From: a virus
DNA: 32,978 bases
Direction: 5' to 3' (one strand)
IMG/VR virus record: IMGVR_UViG_3300003885_000851
Coordinates: 1-32,978 of that record
The notes under the pieces are model-generated. The model searched no databases and had not been told where the DNA came from. It saw only the letters and a list, made by a program, of their open reading frames with translations. Position numbers and translations under genes: made by a program. Below, in pieces: positions 7,567 through 15,854 of this stretch (position 1 is its first letter; every line of letters starts with the position of its first letter).

Positions 7567-7965
7567 ATGGCATGGGCAAGCAAAGAATTAACTGATAACA
7601 AGAGATGGTGGCATTTTTCTTTTTATCATACCAATGGAGCTAATGGAAAGATCTCAGAAAGCATTATACCAGGGACAGATTTCGCGGCGCGTGTTTTTGA
7701 GTTAGCTGAATTAAGATTAAAATTTTCTATAGCGTTTGTTAGTATTGAATATTTAAAAGTTTATCTTAGTTCTGTGAAGGGCTCCGCTTATAATTTTGTT
7801 CTTGTTTCTCGGCTCATGTCCGGCTCAACCGATTACCGATTTAACCCAGCCAATTCAATTCCAATGCGTTTTTTATCAGATGATCATTTAGTTTTAGAAT
7901 TTAGCAATGTTTCCGGTACGAACGTTATTGGTTTGGAAGTTCAAGGCTGGGCCGCGGTAGGTTGA
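7567..7965 (+). CDS. Beta-rich protein of unknown function, first gene after the promoter
   Basis: A 132-aa soluble protein with alternating hydrophobic strands (FVSIEYLKVYLSS, YNFVLVSRL, HLVLEFSNVSGTNVIGLEVQGWA) that suggest a jelly-roll or immunoglobulin-like fold. No recognised family. Its place between terL and portal and behind a strong promoter suggests an abundant virion protein, such as a head decoration or fibre protein. There is no signal peptide or membrane segment. It ends one base before the next ATG. Confidence 0.75.
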   Translation: MAWASKELTDNKRWWHFSFYHTNGANGKISESIIPGTDFAARVFELAELRLKFSIAFVSIEYLKVYLSSVKGSAYNFVLVSRLMSGSTDYRFNPANSIPMRFLSDDHLVLEFSNVSGTNVIGLEVQGWAAVG

Positions 7966-7966
7966 T

Positions 7967-8311
7967 ATGGCAGCGGCAGATATAACGATTAAAAAAGGTG
8001 AAGGCAAGACATTAACTTTCACAATTTCCAGGGCCGGGGCCATATTGGATGTTTCAAGCTCGACGGCCAGGTTTGTAATTAAAAATGAATATGACGATAC
8101 AACTTATTTACTCGATAAAGCTGATAGTGATTTTGACAAAACTGATGGGGCATTAGGAATCTTGAAAGTTAATTTGACGGCTACCAATACAGACACGGTA
8201 GGGGCGGGAACGTTCAAGGCTGAGTTAAGAGTAATTGTCACAGCGGATACGGACGTGGATAAAAGCGAAACCTGGAAGCTAAAAATTGAGGATACACTTT
8301 ATCATAATTAA
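7967..8311 (+). CDS. Ig-like/BppU-N-like virion protein
   Basis: A 114-aa protein opening with ADITIKKGEGKTLTFTISRAG and a GTFKAELRV strand, the layout of short Ig-like domains at the start of phage baseplate upper proteins and fibres. It resembles in plan the N-terminus of the 630-aa tail protein at 29185 (LNIKKGTTSKLIEVFIS). No catalytic motif. Probably a small decoration or adaptor protein. It abuts its upstream neighbour, with the portal gene starting 2 nt after its stop. Confidence 0.7.
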   Translation: MAAADITIKKGEGKTLTFTISRAGAILDVSSSTARFVIKNEYDDTTYLLDKADSDFDKTDGALGILKVNLTATNTDTVGAGTFKAELRVIVTADTDVDKSETWKLKIEDTLYHN

Positions 8312-8313
8312 GC

Positions 8314-9609
8314 ATGAGATTTTTTGGTAAGATAAAAGATATTTTCAAAAAAGCATCAAGGACTGTAAGCATTGTAATTGATTCGGTTGGCGGGAATTCA
8401 ATAAGCCCGGATAGAAATTATGAAAATTTCTGCAAAGAAACGTATATGAAAAATGTCATAGCGTTTCGGTGTATAGACGAAATAGCCAAGGCAGTTGCAA
8501 GTGTGTCATGGAAATTATTTCAGAAAGAAGCGAATGGAGAAAATAAAGAAATTGATGATCACCCTATTATAGATTTAATCAAACGGCCAAATCAAGATGA
8601 AAGCTGGGCATTCATCTTGATTCAGCTCATGGCATATTTATTGATATCCGGTAATTCATACTTGGAGCGGATTAAAGTTGAGACCGGGCCAAACACTGAA
8701 TATCCTAAGGAAGTCTTTGTGCATCGTCCGGATAGGATAGAAATTCTTTTAGACAATGATAGGGTTTTTGGATATAAATATTCATTAGGTAGTCAAGAGG
8801 TAATTTGGGAAAAAGATATTATAACAGGTCAAGCGGATTTATTACAGTTCAAATTATTTAATCCGCTTAATGATTTTTATGGAATGGGAATAACAGAACC
8901 GGCTTCCTACGAAATTGATACGAGCAATGCTTCAAATAAATGGAATAAAAAACTTTTGGATAATGAAGCTCGGCCAGGAATGATATTTTCTTTTTCTGGA
9001 AATCTTACGGATAAACAGTATGACAAACTAGAAAAGAGTTTGAAAGATAAATATAGTGGTGCTAATAATGCAGGAAAGAATTTAATATTGGAGGGCATGA
9101 ACGCTGATAATAAAATGAGCGTAACTCCTTACGGTTGGTCTCCCAAGGAAATGGATTTTATCGAAAGTAATCGAGAGATGGCTAGGCGCATATCAACAGG
9201 ATTTGGAGTACCGGCGCAATTAGTTGGCATTCCTGATGCAACGTATGCAAATTATAAAGAGGCACGGTTAGCATTTTGGGAAGACACGATATTTTACTAT
9301 TTAAATCTTTTGAAAGGTGAGCTTAATAACTGGTTAACTAACAATGATGATAATATATTTCTTGAATATGATCTCAATAATATTCCGGCTTTGGCGCACA
9401 AACGTGAGATGTTATGGACGCGCGCGCAGGAAAGCACATTCTTGACGATAAACGAAAAGCGTGAGATGGTTGGTATTGAAGCTGTTGATGGTGGTGATGT
9501 AGTTTTTGTTCCTGTCAACCAGATACCGCTTGGAACCGAAGAGCCAACCGAAGATAATTTGGGCGACGAAGATCAAGAAGAAGAGCAAGATGATAAATCT
9601 AAAGTCTAA
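8314..9609 (+). CDS. Portal protein, HK97 family
   Basis: A 431-aa portal with the usual N-terminal pattern (MKNVIAFRCIDEIAKAVASV, then SWKLF), DHPIIDLIKRPNQDESWAF, AYLLISGNSYLER, the wing and stem region, and RRISTGFGVPAQLVGIPD. The C-terminus is acidic and low-complexity (EDNLGDEDQEEEQDD), common in portals and probably disordered. It forms the dodecameric ring at the capsid vertex through which DNA is packaged. It overlaps the MuF-like gene by 20 nt. Confidence 0.95.
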   Translation: MRFFGKIKDIFKKASRTVSIVIDSVGGNSISPDRNYENFCKETYMKNVIAFRCIDEIAKAVASVSWKLFQKEANGENKEIDDHPIIDLIKRPNQDESWAFILIQLMAYLLISGNSYLERIKVETGPNTEYPKEVFVHRPDRIEILLDNDRVFGYKYSLGSQEVIWEKDIITGQADLLQFKLFNPLNDFYGMGITEPASYEIDTSNASNKWNKKLLDNEARPGMIFSFSGNLTDKQYDKLEKSLKDKYSGANNAGKNLILEGMNADNKMSVTPYGWSPKEMDFIESNREMARRISTGFGVPAQLVGIPDATYANYKEARLAFWEDTIFYYLNLLKGELNNWLTNNDDNIFLEYDLNNIPALAHKREMLWTRAQESTFLTINEKREMVGIEAVDGGDVVFVPVNQIPLGTEEPTEDNLGDEDQEEEQDDKSKV

Positions 9610-10351
9610 AACAGCAAAGCGCAGATATTTCAGGTTTGCAAATAGGCAATTAACTGTTTTGGAGAATGCTTTTTACAGGGACCTTAAGCCAACAATTTTG
9701 CTAAGATATTTAGCAGCGGCAAAGAGTATAGACTCAAGGTCTGTAAATAAATACTCAAGTAGAATGAGAGCCATTTTTATTAAACATTATACTAAAGCAT
9801 TTCGGATTTTCGGTGCAATGTTAAACAGTGCTTTGGAAAAGAATGGGCTTGTACCTGAAATAAAAAAATCCGATGAATTTATATTTAGTCAAGATATAGA
9901 ATCTACAATGGCAAGGTTTATTAAGATTCATGCGGCAGCTCAAATCATAAAAATAAATCTAAGCACAATTAAGAAGATAAAAAAGATAATTCTTAAATTA
10001 ACTTTGCTTGGCAGAACGCGAAAGGAAATAGCAGAAAAGATAATGAAAACCGGAACAATAAATACACCCTCAGAGGCAATGCGGATAGCCAGGACGGAAA
10101 CACATTCAATGTCGATGATTTCTCAACAGAGGATAGCAAGTGCTTCCGGAAGGGTAAAGAAAAAGGAATGGATGAGTGCATTAGATAGCAGGGTAAGAAG
10201 GAAATTATTTAATCATTTTATATATGAGATTGTCGGCATCAATGATTATTTTGAAAAGACAGGCGGTTTGTTAGAATTTCCAGGAGACCCAGGTGGAGCG
10301 GCTGGAAATGTTGTTAATTGCAGATGCGTTCAAAATTTCTTAACAACATAG
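9590..10351 (+). CDS. MuF/SPP1 gp7-like minor head protein
   Basis: A 253-aa head morphogenesis protein, mostly helical and very basic. The family box is at the C-terminus: MRIARTETHSMSMISQQRIA, then WMSALDSRVRR and the ending GDPGGAAGNVVNCRC, in which the NCRC is diagnostic. I use ATG 9590, next to a GAAGAAGAG stretch that can act as ribosome binding site; a TTG at 9506 would add 28 residues that only shadow the portal tail. These proteins sit inside the head near the portal and may be injected. No C-terminal toxin domain is fused here. Confidence 0.9.
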   Translation: MINLKSKTAKRRYFRFANRQLTVLENAFYRDLKPTILLRYLAAAKSIDSRSVNKYSSRMRAIFIKHYTKAFRIFGAMLNSALEKNGLVPEIKKSDEFIFSQDIESTMARFIKIHAAAQIIKINLSTIKKIKKIILKLTLLGRTRKEIAEKIMKTGTINTPSEAMRIARTETHSMSMISQQRIASASGRVKKKEWMSALDSRVRRKLFNHFIYEIVGINDYFEKTGGLLEFPGDPGGAAGNVVNCRCVQNFLTT

Positions 10352-10363
10352 TGGAGTAAAAAA

Positions 10364-11068
10364 GTGGAGCATAAAGATTTTGATTTTGAGATAGATACTA
10401 AAAGCATAACAGAAGATGGAATGTTTGAAGGCTATGCTTCCACGTTTGGAGGTAAGCCTGATTCAGGTGGTGATGTAGTACACAGGGGAGCATTTCTGGA
10501 AACGATTGAAAAGCGAGGCCGTAACGGGACAGGAGTTCCAATCCTTTGGCAACATAATTCACAAATGCCAATCGGAAAATATACATCATTATTAGAAAAT
10601 GATAAAGGGTTAAAAGTCCAGGGTAAATTAACTCTTGGTACTACCCAGGGCAAAGATGCTTATGAGCTTCTAAAGGATGGAGTTATAAAAGCAATGTCAA
10701 TTGGATATGACGCAATTGATCATGAACGCGATAAGCGCGGGATAAGGCATCTTAGAAAATTAGACTTATGGGAAATATCTTTAGTAACTTTTCCTATGAA
10801 TACAAGGGCGCATATAACAGCGATTAAAGAAGCAACGAATGAGAGACAGTTTGAAAAAGCCTTGCGTGAAGCCGGGCTTTCTATTCAAGCAAGCAAATGG
10901 TTAATATCTAATTGCAAGAATTCCTTACGTGATGTTTGGAATCGAGATAATGAAGGCTTAGATTCGATCATTGATTCTTTAAGAAGTGTTAATAAGTCCA
11001 TAGCGGTTAATTCAATGTTAGCTGAAATAAAACAGGTAAACGAAAATTTAAGGGGGCAATATGTCTGA
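10364..11068 (+). CDS. Prohead protease, HK97/U35 family
   Basis: A 234-aa maturation protease starting at GTG 10364 behind GGAG at 10352-10355. The catalytic set is visible: His64 in WQHNSQMPIG, Ser112 in MSIGYD, and Glu137 in WEISLVTFPMN. The core FEGYASTFGGKPDSGGDVV at the start is typical. The last 80 residues are beyond the catalytic core and may serve as a scaffold-like tail. It cleaves the N-terminal delta domain of the capsid protein, whose gene overlaps this one by 8 nt. Confidence 0.95.
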   Translation: MEHKDFDFEIDTKSITEDGMFEGYASTFGGKPDSGGDVVHRGAFLETIEKRGRNGTGVPILWQHNSQMPIGKYTSLLENDKGLKVQGKLTLGTTQGKDAYELLKDGVIKAMSIGYDAIDHERDKRGIRHLRKLDLWEISLVTFPMNTRAHITAIKEATNERQFEKALREAGLSIQASKWLISNCKNSLRDVWNRDNEGLDSIIDSLRSVNKSIAVNSMLAEIKQVNENLRGQYV

Positions 11069-12437
11069 CGAAAACAAAGATATAGTTGAGGCGGTCAAAA
11101 AAGAAATTGAAAGTCTTGGCGACAATATGACAAAAAATTATGATACATTGAGAACTAATTATGAAGAGTTAAAACACTCTCTTGATGAGAAAGTCACAGA
11201 TGTGTTATTGACAGAAAAGATTGATAAATTCTCGACTGATATAACAGTACGTCAAGAAGAGATTGACAAACAAACAGCCAAGCAAAAGACCGAAATCAAT
11301 GAGCGCATGGATAAGATTGAGGTTGTTTTGAAGCGCACTCCAAGGGGCGAAAATAAAGGTGCTGAAATTTCTGAGCATGAAGTCAAGGATTTCGGTCTTG
11401 CGGTTTTGGCCGGTCAAGCGGGCGATAACGGGGTGAACATAGAAAAGGTAAAAGACTTTTCTGTGACACAAGATGAATACGGGAAATATTGTACTGCTTT
11501 TCAAAAGTGGGCAAGGCGCTACGGTGGAGAGAAGGTTCGTTCTCTTGATCCTGAAAGTCAAAAAGATCTGCAAGTTGGGATTGATGTTGATGGTGGAATC
11601 ACTGTCACAGATGCAATGTCAAAAACAATCATTAAAAGACTTTTTGAGACTGATCCGATTCGGGAATTGGCCGACAGTGAAACCATTACAACCGGAGCAT
11701 TGACCTGGTTGGCAGAGTGGGACGATAATTTTGGTTTTGGTTGGGAAGGTGAAACGCTTTCAGGAACAAAGACCACAACTCCAACATTCAAGGAAAAAAG
11801 AATTCCGACACATGTTATGTATGCAAAGACACATGCTTCTCAAACATTGCTTGAAGATTCAGGGATAAATATTGAGAGATGGCTGGCGAAAAGGGCTGCT
11901 GATAAATTTGCAAGGGGTGAAGCGGTAACTTTTGTAACAGGGAGCGGTGTACAAAAACCGAGGGGTTTTACAACTTATCCTAACGGAACCGATTATGGAA
12001 CTGTGGAGCAGGTGAATATGGGAGCTGCTGCTGCTTTAACGGCAGATGGATTTTACGATTTACTTTACTCGCTTAAAGAATTCTATTTAAATTCTTGCAC
12101 TTTCCTAATGAATAGGACAACCGTTCAGGCAGCCTTGAAACTAAAAGATGGAGTTGGTAATTATATTTGGCAGCCATCTTTTCAAAAGGGAGAGCCTGCA
12201 TCATTGTTAAATCGTCCAGTCAGAATGAGTACAACCATGCCGGTCGTAGCAGCTAATGCGCTTTCAGTCGCTTTGGCAGATTGGAAGCAGGCGTATATGA
12301 TAGTTGATAGACTGGGACTAACGTTGCAACGAGATCCATTCACGGTCAAACCTATGATAGAATTTTATTTCAGGAAAAGATTGGGTGCAGACGTGATCGG
12401 TTGGGATGCGATTAAGCTTGGAAAAATAGCGGTATAA
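11061..12437 (+). CDS. Major capsid protein, HK97 fold
   Basis: A 458-aa capsid protein. Residues 1 to about 110 are a coiled coil rich in Lys, Glu and Asp, the delta scaffold domain normally removed by the protease. The HK97 core follows: GIDVDGGITVTDAMSKTI, FGWEGETL, KTHASQTLLEDSGINIERWL, FLMNRTTVQAALKLKD, PASLLNRPVRMSTTMP and LGADVIGWDAIKLGKIAV at the end. The exact cleavage site is not clear but should lie between about residues 110 and 170. Good spacing and a following AAGGAGG suggest high expression of the next gene as well. Confidence 0.95.
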   Translation: MSDENKDIVEAVKKEIESLGDNMTKNYDTLRTNYEELKHSLDEKVTDVLLTEKIDKFSTDITVRQEEIDKQTAKQKTEINERMDKIEVVLKRTPRGENKGAEISEHEVKDFGLAVLAGQAGDNGVNIEKVKDFSVTQDEYGKYCTAFQKWARRYGGEKVRSLDPESQKDLQVGIDVDGGITVTDAMSKTIIKRLFETDPIRELADSETITTGALTWLAEWDDNFGFGWEGETLSGTKTTTPTFKEKRIPTHVMYAKTHASQTLLEDSGINIERWLAKRAADKFARGEAVTFVTGSGVQKPRGFTTYPNGTDYGTVEQVNMGAAAALTADGFYDLLYSLKEFYLNSCTFLMNRTTVQAALKLKDGVGNYIWQPSFQKGEPASLLNRPVRMSTTMPVVAANALSVALADWKQAYMIVDRLGLTLQRDPFTVKPMIEFYFRKRLGADVIGWDAIKLGKIAV

Positions 12438-12456
12438 GGTAAGGAGGATAAATAAT

Positions 12457-12951
12457 ATGGCTACTAGAGACGGATACTCAGGATTTGCATTTTATAATGC
12501 AATTACACCTCAAGATATAGCAACTGGTGTTGCACTTGATGGTGAGACAATAGATACAAGAGGTTATGAAACTTGTGTTTTTATTCTTAATCATGATACG
12601 ATGGCATCGGCCAGCTTGGCAACCAGTGTGGCTCAATTGATTTTACAAAATGGATTGGCGTCTGATAACGGGGTTTCTGTTTGGTCAGATGCGCACCCGC
12701 GCGATATAATTCATAGTGTCATTGGACTTGATGGAGCTTATTCAACAAGCGCAGAATTGGGCATAGTACAAAGCATGGGCGATGTTGACAGTTCGCGGGT
12801 TTCTGGTCAATACATTGTTGGTTATAAAGGCTCACACCGGTATGTCAGATTGAGGGTTTCTCAAAGTGCAGGCGCAGCGCATGGTTTTTCAGCGGCAGCG
12901 ATTTGTATTTTAGGACTTCCAAACAACTGGCCTGTTAATATACCAGTTTAA
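12457..12951 (+). CDS. Probable capsid decoration protein
   Basis: A 164-aa protein with a strong ribosome binding site (AAGGAGGA at 12440-12447), directly after the capsid gene. It is beta-rich and small-residue-rich, with GYETCVFILNHDTM, SAELGIVQSMGDVD and HRYVRLRVSQSAG. No family recognised with certainty. Position and likely abundance argue for a head decoration or cement protein. It is followed at once by a tight hairpin, which may protect the end of this abundant message segment. Confidence 0.75.
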   Translation: MATRDGYSGFAFYNAITPQDIATGVALDGETIDTRGYETCVFILNHDTMASASLATSVAQLILQNGLASDNGVSVWSDAHPRDIIHSVIGLDGAYSTSAELGIVQSMGDVDSSRVSGQYIVGYKGSHRYVRLRVSQSAGAAHGFSAAAICILGLPNNWPVNIPV

Positions 12952-12954
12952 AAA

Positions 12955-12972
12955 TAGGGGCTTCGGCCCCTA
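12955..12972 (+). terminator. UUCG-capped hairpin after the capsid block
   Basis: A perfect 7-bp stem from TAGGGGC and GCCCCTA around a TTCG loop closed by C-G, the exceptionally stable C(UUCG)G tetraloop. No T run follows; instead AAAGGAG, the next ribosome binding site, comes straight after the stem. It is therefore more likely an mRNA-stabilising element or a partial attenuator than a complete intrinsic terminator. Confidence 0.5.
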
Positions 12973-12984
12973 AAGGAGAATGAT

Positions 12985-13152
12985 ATGAGTTATCAATCAA
13001 AAATATATCATAAACAGGGCGGAGATACGTTAGTTGTCCAGAGCGGAGGTTTTTTTGATCTGCAAGCTGGCGCGGAAACATACCTGACAAGTTCAAGCAA
13101 TAATCTTTCTGCGGCTCAATTACGTGCTTTGCTGTGGAATCAGGTTCAATGA
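12985..13152 (+). CDS. Small 55-aa protein after the decoration gene
   Basis: ATG 12985 follows a good ribosome binding site (AAAGGAG at 12972-12978) and the frame runs for 55 codons to TGA 13150. The product has GGDTLVVQSGGFFDLQAGAE, a short beta-repeat pattern like those in phage head-fibre proteins, then a helical end LSAAQLRALLWNQ. The gene fits neatly between the hairpin and the next gene, with 8 nt to the following ATG, which supports it as real. Probably a virion surface protein; function unknown. Confidence 0.65.
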   Translation: MSYQSKIYHKQGGDTLVVQSGGFFDLQAGAETYLTSSSNNLSAAQLRALLWNQVQ

Positions 13153-13160
13153 GGTAAATC

Positions 13161-13424
13161 ATGAAAATTAAAATGACTAAAACAAAGCAAGGCAGTAATA
13201 ACGGGATTAGCGTTTCAACATATAAAAAAGGATGCGAATATGATATTGGTGAAGACTTGGCAAGTGTCTTTGTGAAAGATTTATGTTGTGCTGAATATGT
13301 CGAAGAAGTTGAGATAAAGCAAACAAAAGAAAAGACTGAAATTAAGATGGAAGACAAAAAAGCTGAAAACAAAATGGAGAATAAAGCTCCTGAGAATAAA
13401 GGTTTTCTTAGTAGAGATAAATGA
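13161..13424 (+). CDS. Small unknown protein with charged tail
   Basis: An 87-aa protein with GAGG at 13151-13154 before its ATG. The first half (MKIKMTKTKQGSNNG, then YKKGCEYDIGEDLASVFV and AEYVE) matches a pattern common to small genes between capsid and connector genes in many phages. The second half is a low-complexity Lys/Glu/Asn tail and probably disordered. Its stop overlaps the connector start by 4 nt. Function unknown; likely a head accessory. Confidence 0.7.
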   Translation: MKIKMTKTKQGSNNGISVSTYKKGCEYDIGEDLASVFVKDLCCAEYVEEVEIKQTKEKTEIKMEDKKAENKMENKAPENKGFLSRDK

Positions 13425-14014
13425 GCTTAATTTCAACTATCGCGGATCAAAAGGCAAATCGGAGGTGGGTTGTTGTAACAGCTCCCACCGAGGAGCCTAT
13501 CACCAAGGCTGAGTTAAAAACTTTTGCCAGGATTGATGGAAGCGATGAAGATACATTATTAGAGGAGTTTATCAAGGCCGCAAGATTACAGGTTGAAAAT
13601 TATTTGAATAAATCTTTAATACAAAAAACAATAGATTTATTTTTTGATTATTGGCCTGAAAATCCAATCACGCTACCTAGAGGACCAATAATAAGCATAA
13701 CTGGAATTTATACATTAGACGAAGACGATACAGAAACAACTTATAGTTCCAGTTCATATTATTTAGGAACAAATTCAGATCAACTTATTATTAAGCGGAG
13801 TACGACACCGCCTATAAATAATAATCGGTCTTTTGGTGGTTTTAAGATAAAATATAAAGCCGGGTATGGAAATAATGCAAGTGATGTGCCTGAAATTATT
13901 AGACAGGCAATAAGTTTGTGCGCAACTAATATATATGAGAATCGGGTTATTGGTGAAGAGCCAACACCTGAGTCATTATTATTATTGAAATCATATAAGC
14001 TATATAATATATGA
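13421..14014 (+). CDS. Head-tail connector, gp6-like
   Basis: A 197-aa protein of the gp6-like connector family: EPITKAELKTFARIDGSDEDTLLEEFIKAARLQVENYLNKSL is the typical helical start, followed by LPRGPIISITGIY and later FKIKYKAGYG with IRQAISLCATNIYENR. These proteins form a ring under the portal and extend the DNA channel to the tail. Length is normal for the family. ATGA overlap with the next gene. Confidence 0.9.
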   Translation: MSLISTIADQKANRRWVVVTAPTEEPITKAELKTFARIDGSDEDTLLEEFIKAARLQVENYLNKSLIQKTIDLFFDYWPENPITLPRGPIISITGIYTLDEDDTETTYSSSSYYLGTNSDQLIIKRSTTPPINNNRSFGGFKIKYKAGYGNNASDVPEIIRQAISLCATNIYENRVIGEEPTPESLLLLKSYKLYNI

Positions 14015-14463
14015 CTTGGTTAGCATCAAAACTAAAACATAAGATACAGATACAAGAGCCATTGGATACAGCAAATGCAACCGGAGGGTTCACAAGAGGA
14101 TATAAAACTATAGCGACAATATGGGCGGTAGTTGGAACTGCATCGACAAGATCCATGTTAGATTATGTTGAGTCAATCAAAGGTGAAAACGTTAGAGGTA
14201 GGCCGGCTCATGAGTTTACTGTTAGAATGTCTGCGATTAAAAATTTGGGTAAATCATTTACGAATGGATTTGATACAGGATTTGATACTGTATCGGACAT
14301 AAATCCCATAAAAAAAGATATGTTTATTTTTCTACAAAAATCAAGCGCTGATGTTGGTAGAAGATTTCAAATAGTTGGTGCTAGACATGATGATAACAAT
14401 TCTGAATTTTCAAAAATTAGAGCAAGGGAAATGGAAGAGATTGGAACAGGGTGGCCTGAATGA
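14011..14463 (+). CDS. Head-tail adaptor (head closure), SPP1 gp16-like
   Basis: A 150-aa protein with the closure-protein pattern: LKHKIQIQEPLDTANATGGFTRGY, then TIWAVVGTAS, HEFTVRMSAI and RRFQIVGARHDDNN. An extra segment NGFDTGFDTVSDINP sits where relatives usually have a short turn; the same GFDTGFD motif appears in the gp48-like baseplate protein. It joins the connector to the tail terminator. ATGA overlaps on both sides with its neighbours. Confidence 0.85.
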   Translation: MTWLASKLKHKIQIQEPLDTANATGGFTRGYKTIATIWAVVGTASTRSMLDYVESIKGENVRGRPAHEFTVRMSAIKNLGKSFTNGFDTGFDTVSDINPIKKDMFIFLQKSSADVGRRFQIVGARHDDNNSEFSKIRAREMEEIGTGWPE

Positions 14464-14903
14464 TTAAAATTGAAGTCAGTGTAAAAGGATTAAGGACAGT
14501 TGTGAAAAATATTGAAACGCTTGGTGTTCGAAAGACAGCAAAGATAAGAAATATTCTTGAAGACACAGCGTGGGCAATACAAAGAGAATCAAGGCGCTCA
14601 ATGCAAATGACAAAAAAGGGAGAAGCTCAAGTTAGGTATGAGCCTAAAAGGACAGTTTATCCTTCGCTTCCTGGTAATCCACCTGCAATTGATAAAGGGT
14701 CATTGATTGATAATGTTGTGGTTGATCTTAAGAAAATGAATTCAGTTGAAGTTGGGTTGAGAGATACAAAAGATGCAATACATGGATTACGTTTAGAAAG
14801 AGGGACAAAGAAAATTGAAAAGCGGCCTTGGTTTGAGCCTGCAATAAATAAAATGAAACCAATTATGGAAAAATCTATTGATAATATGATGAAAAACAAA
14901 TGA
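14460..14903 (+). CDS. HK97 gp10-like head-tail/tail completion protein
   Basis: A 147-aa protein of the gp10 morphogenesis family: IEVSVKGLRTVVKNIETLG, a long helix (RNILEDTAWAIQRESRRSM), then the Pro-rich YPSLPGNPPAIDKGSL turn and RPWFEPAINKMKPIMEKSI at the C-terminus. Members take part in tail completion or head-tail joining. Length is typical. Overlaps the next gene by 4 nt. Confidence 0.85.
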   Translation: MIKIEVSVKGLRTVVKNIETLGVRKTAKIRNILEDTAWAIQRESRRSMQMTKKGEAQVRYEPKRTVYPSLPGNPPAIDKGSLIDNVVVDLKKMNSVEVGLRDTKDAIHGLRLERGTKKIEKRPWFEPAINKMKPIMEKSIDNMMKNK

Positions 14904-15619
14904 AGATTGGGCCTTTAGTTTTAAAGTTACGGACAGCACAGACAATGTTTGGTAATTATATTGCCGGTGCTGCTGAGTTAAGCATTGCTCTTGAAAATAC
15001 TTTGCTGCAAGAAATGGCTTTTGTTATTCAATTGGCCGAGGATGCAGGGCCTAATTTGCATGATACTGGTTTGAATCAGAATCTAACTGAAAGATTTGGA
15101 GTTATAGTAGCGTTAAAAAACGACACAGGTGACAGAGACAAAACAGGCTTGGCGGCTTATGATAAACTATTTAATGTTAGAAAAGAAATTTTCAAAGGGA
15201 TTCTCGATCTTGATTATGGATACGTAACTGGTAATGATAGAATAAACAGTAATATTTATTACCGGGGTGGTCGGCTTTTAGGAATTGACCAGGCTTGGCT
15301 ATGGTATCAATTTGAGTTTGAATTTGAAACTAAACTTGTCAATTTCTTTGATTCGGTCTCAGATGATACGGATGGCGTTGATATTGATAGGGAGACAATA
15401 GATTCATTTAATACTATTTATGTAAATTATATGCAATCTCCTGATCCTAAAGACAGGCTACCATACAAAGGAGATTTACCACTTGTGGACGGATACCCTG
15501 ATGTAGTGCTGCCCGACATGGCACAATGGATTGATTTAACAAAAGATCCAAGGGCCGGGGCCTATAATAAAGGCTTTGGCCAAGGATTTGAAATATATAA
15601 ATTTAATTATAAGGAGTAG
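14900..15619 (+). CDS. Tail terminator, Gp37-like
   Basis: A 239-aa protein. The N-terminal pattern (VLKLRTAQTMFGNYIAGAAELSIAL, then MAFVIQLAEDAG and RFGVIVALKNDTGDR) and the YYRGGRLLGIDQAWLWYQFEFEFETK block fit the phage tail terminator family that caps the tail tube at the head end. Its C-terminus, after VDGYPDVVLPDM, carries GAYNKGFGQGFEIYKFN, related to the GFxxGF motif found in two other structural proteins here. The position between gp10 and DUF2635/sheath matches Mu-like tails. Confidence 0.8.
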   Translation: MKIGPLVLKLRTAQTMFGNYIAGAAELSIALENTLLQEMAFVIQLAEDAGPNLHDTGLNQNLTERFGVIVALKNDTGDRDKTGLAAYDKLFNVRKEIFKGILDLDYGYVTGNDRINSNIYYRGGRLLGIDQAWLWYQFEFEFETKLVNFFDSVSDDTDGVDIDRETIDSFNTIYVNYMQSPDPKDRLPYKGDLPLVDGYPDVVLPDMAQWIDLTKDPRAGAYNKGFGQGFEIYKFNYKE

Positions 15620-15623
15620 AGAT

Positions 15624-15854
15624 ATGGACATAGGTATGAAATTTTTTCTTCCCAGGGAAGGGCAACTTGTTAGACACCCGGTTACAAAAGCAATTATACC
15701 GGAAGGCGGTGGCATGATTGACTGGACTGGCCCGATTGGAAGGTTTTTCAGAAAACGTGTTAAAGATGGGGACGGCACAGTTTCAGATAGTCGAACGGGA
15801 AAAGTAATCGTAGAAGAAAAAAAAGTAAAAAAGGAGAATAACAAATGGCAATAA
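15624..15854 (+). CDS. DUF2635 protein, Mu gp38-like
   Basis: A 76-aa protein starting at ATG 15624 behind AAGGAG at 15611-15616; a longer TTG start in the same frame has no such site. FFLPREGQLVRHPVTKAIIPEGG and the basic FFRKRVKDGDGTV match DUF2635, a small protein found just before the sheath gene in Mu-like tails. Its role is not known. It ends 7 nt inside the sheath gene, whose own ribosome binding site lies within this gene. Confidence 0.85.
   Translation: MDIGMKFFLPREGQLVRHPVTKAIIPEGGGMIDWTGPIGRFFRKRVKDGDGTVSDSRTGKVIVEEKKVKKENNKWQ

Noticed and set aside
9506-9589. Longer N-terminus of the MuF-like protein from TTG 9506
   Set aside because: The extra residues only shadow the portal reading frame; ATG 9590 is better placed.
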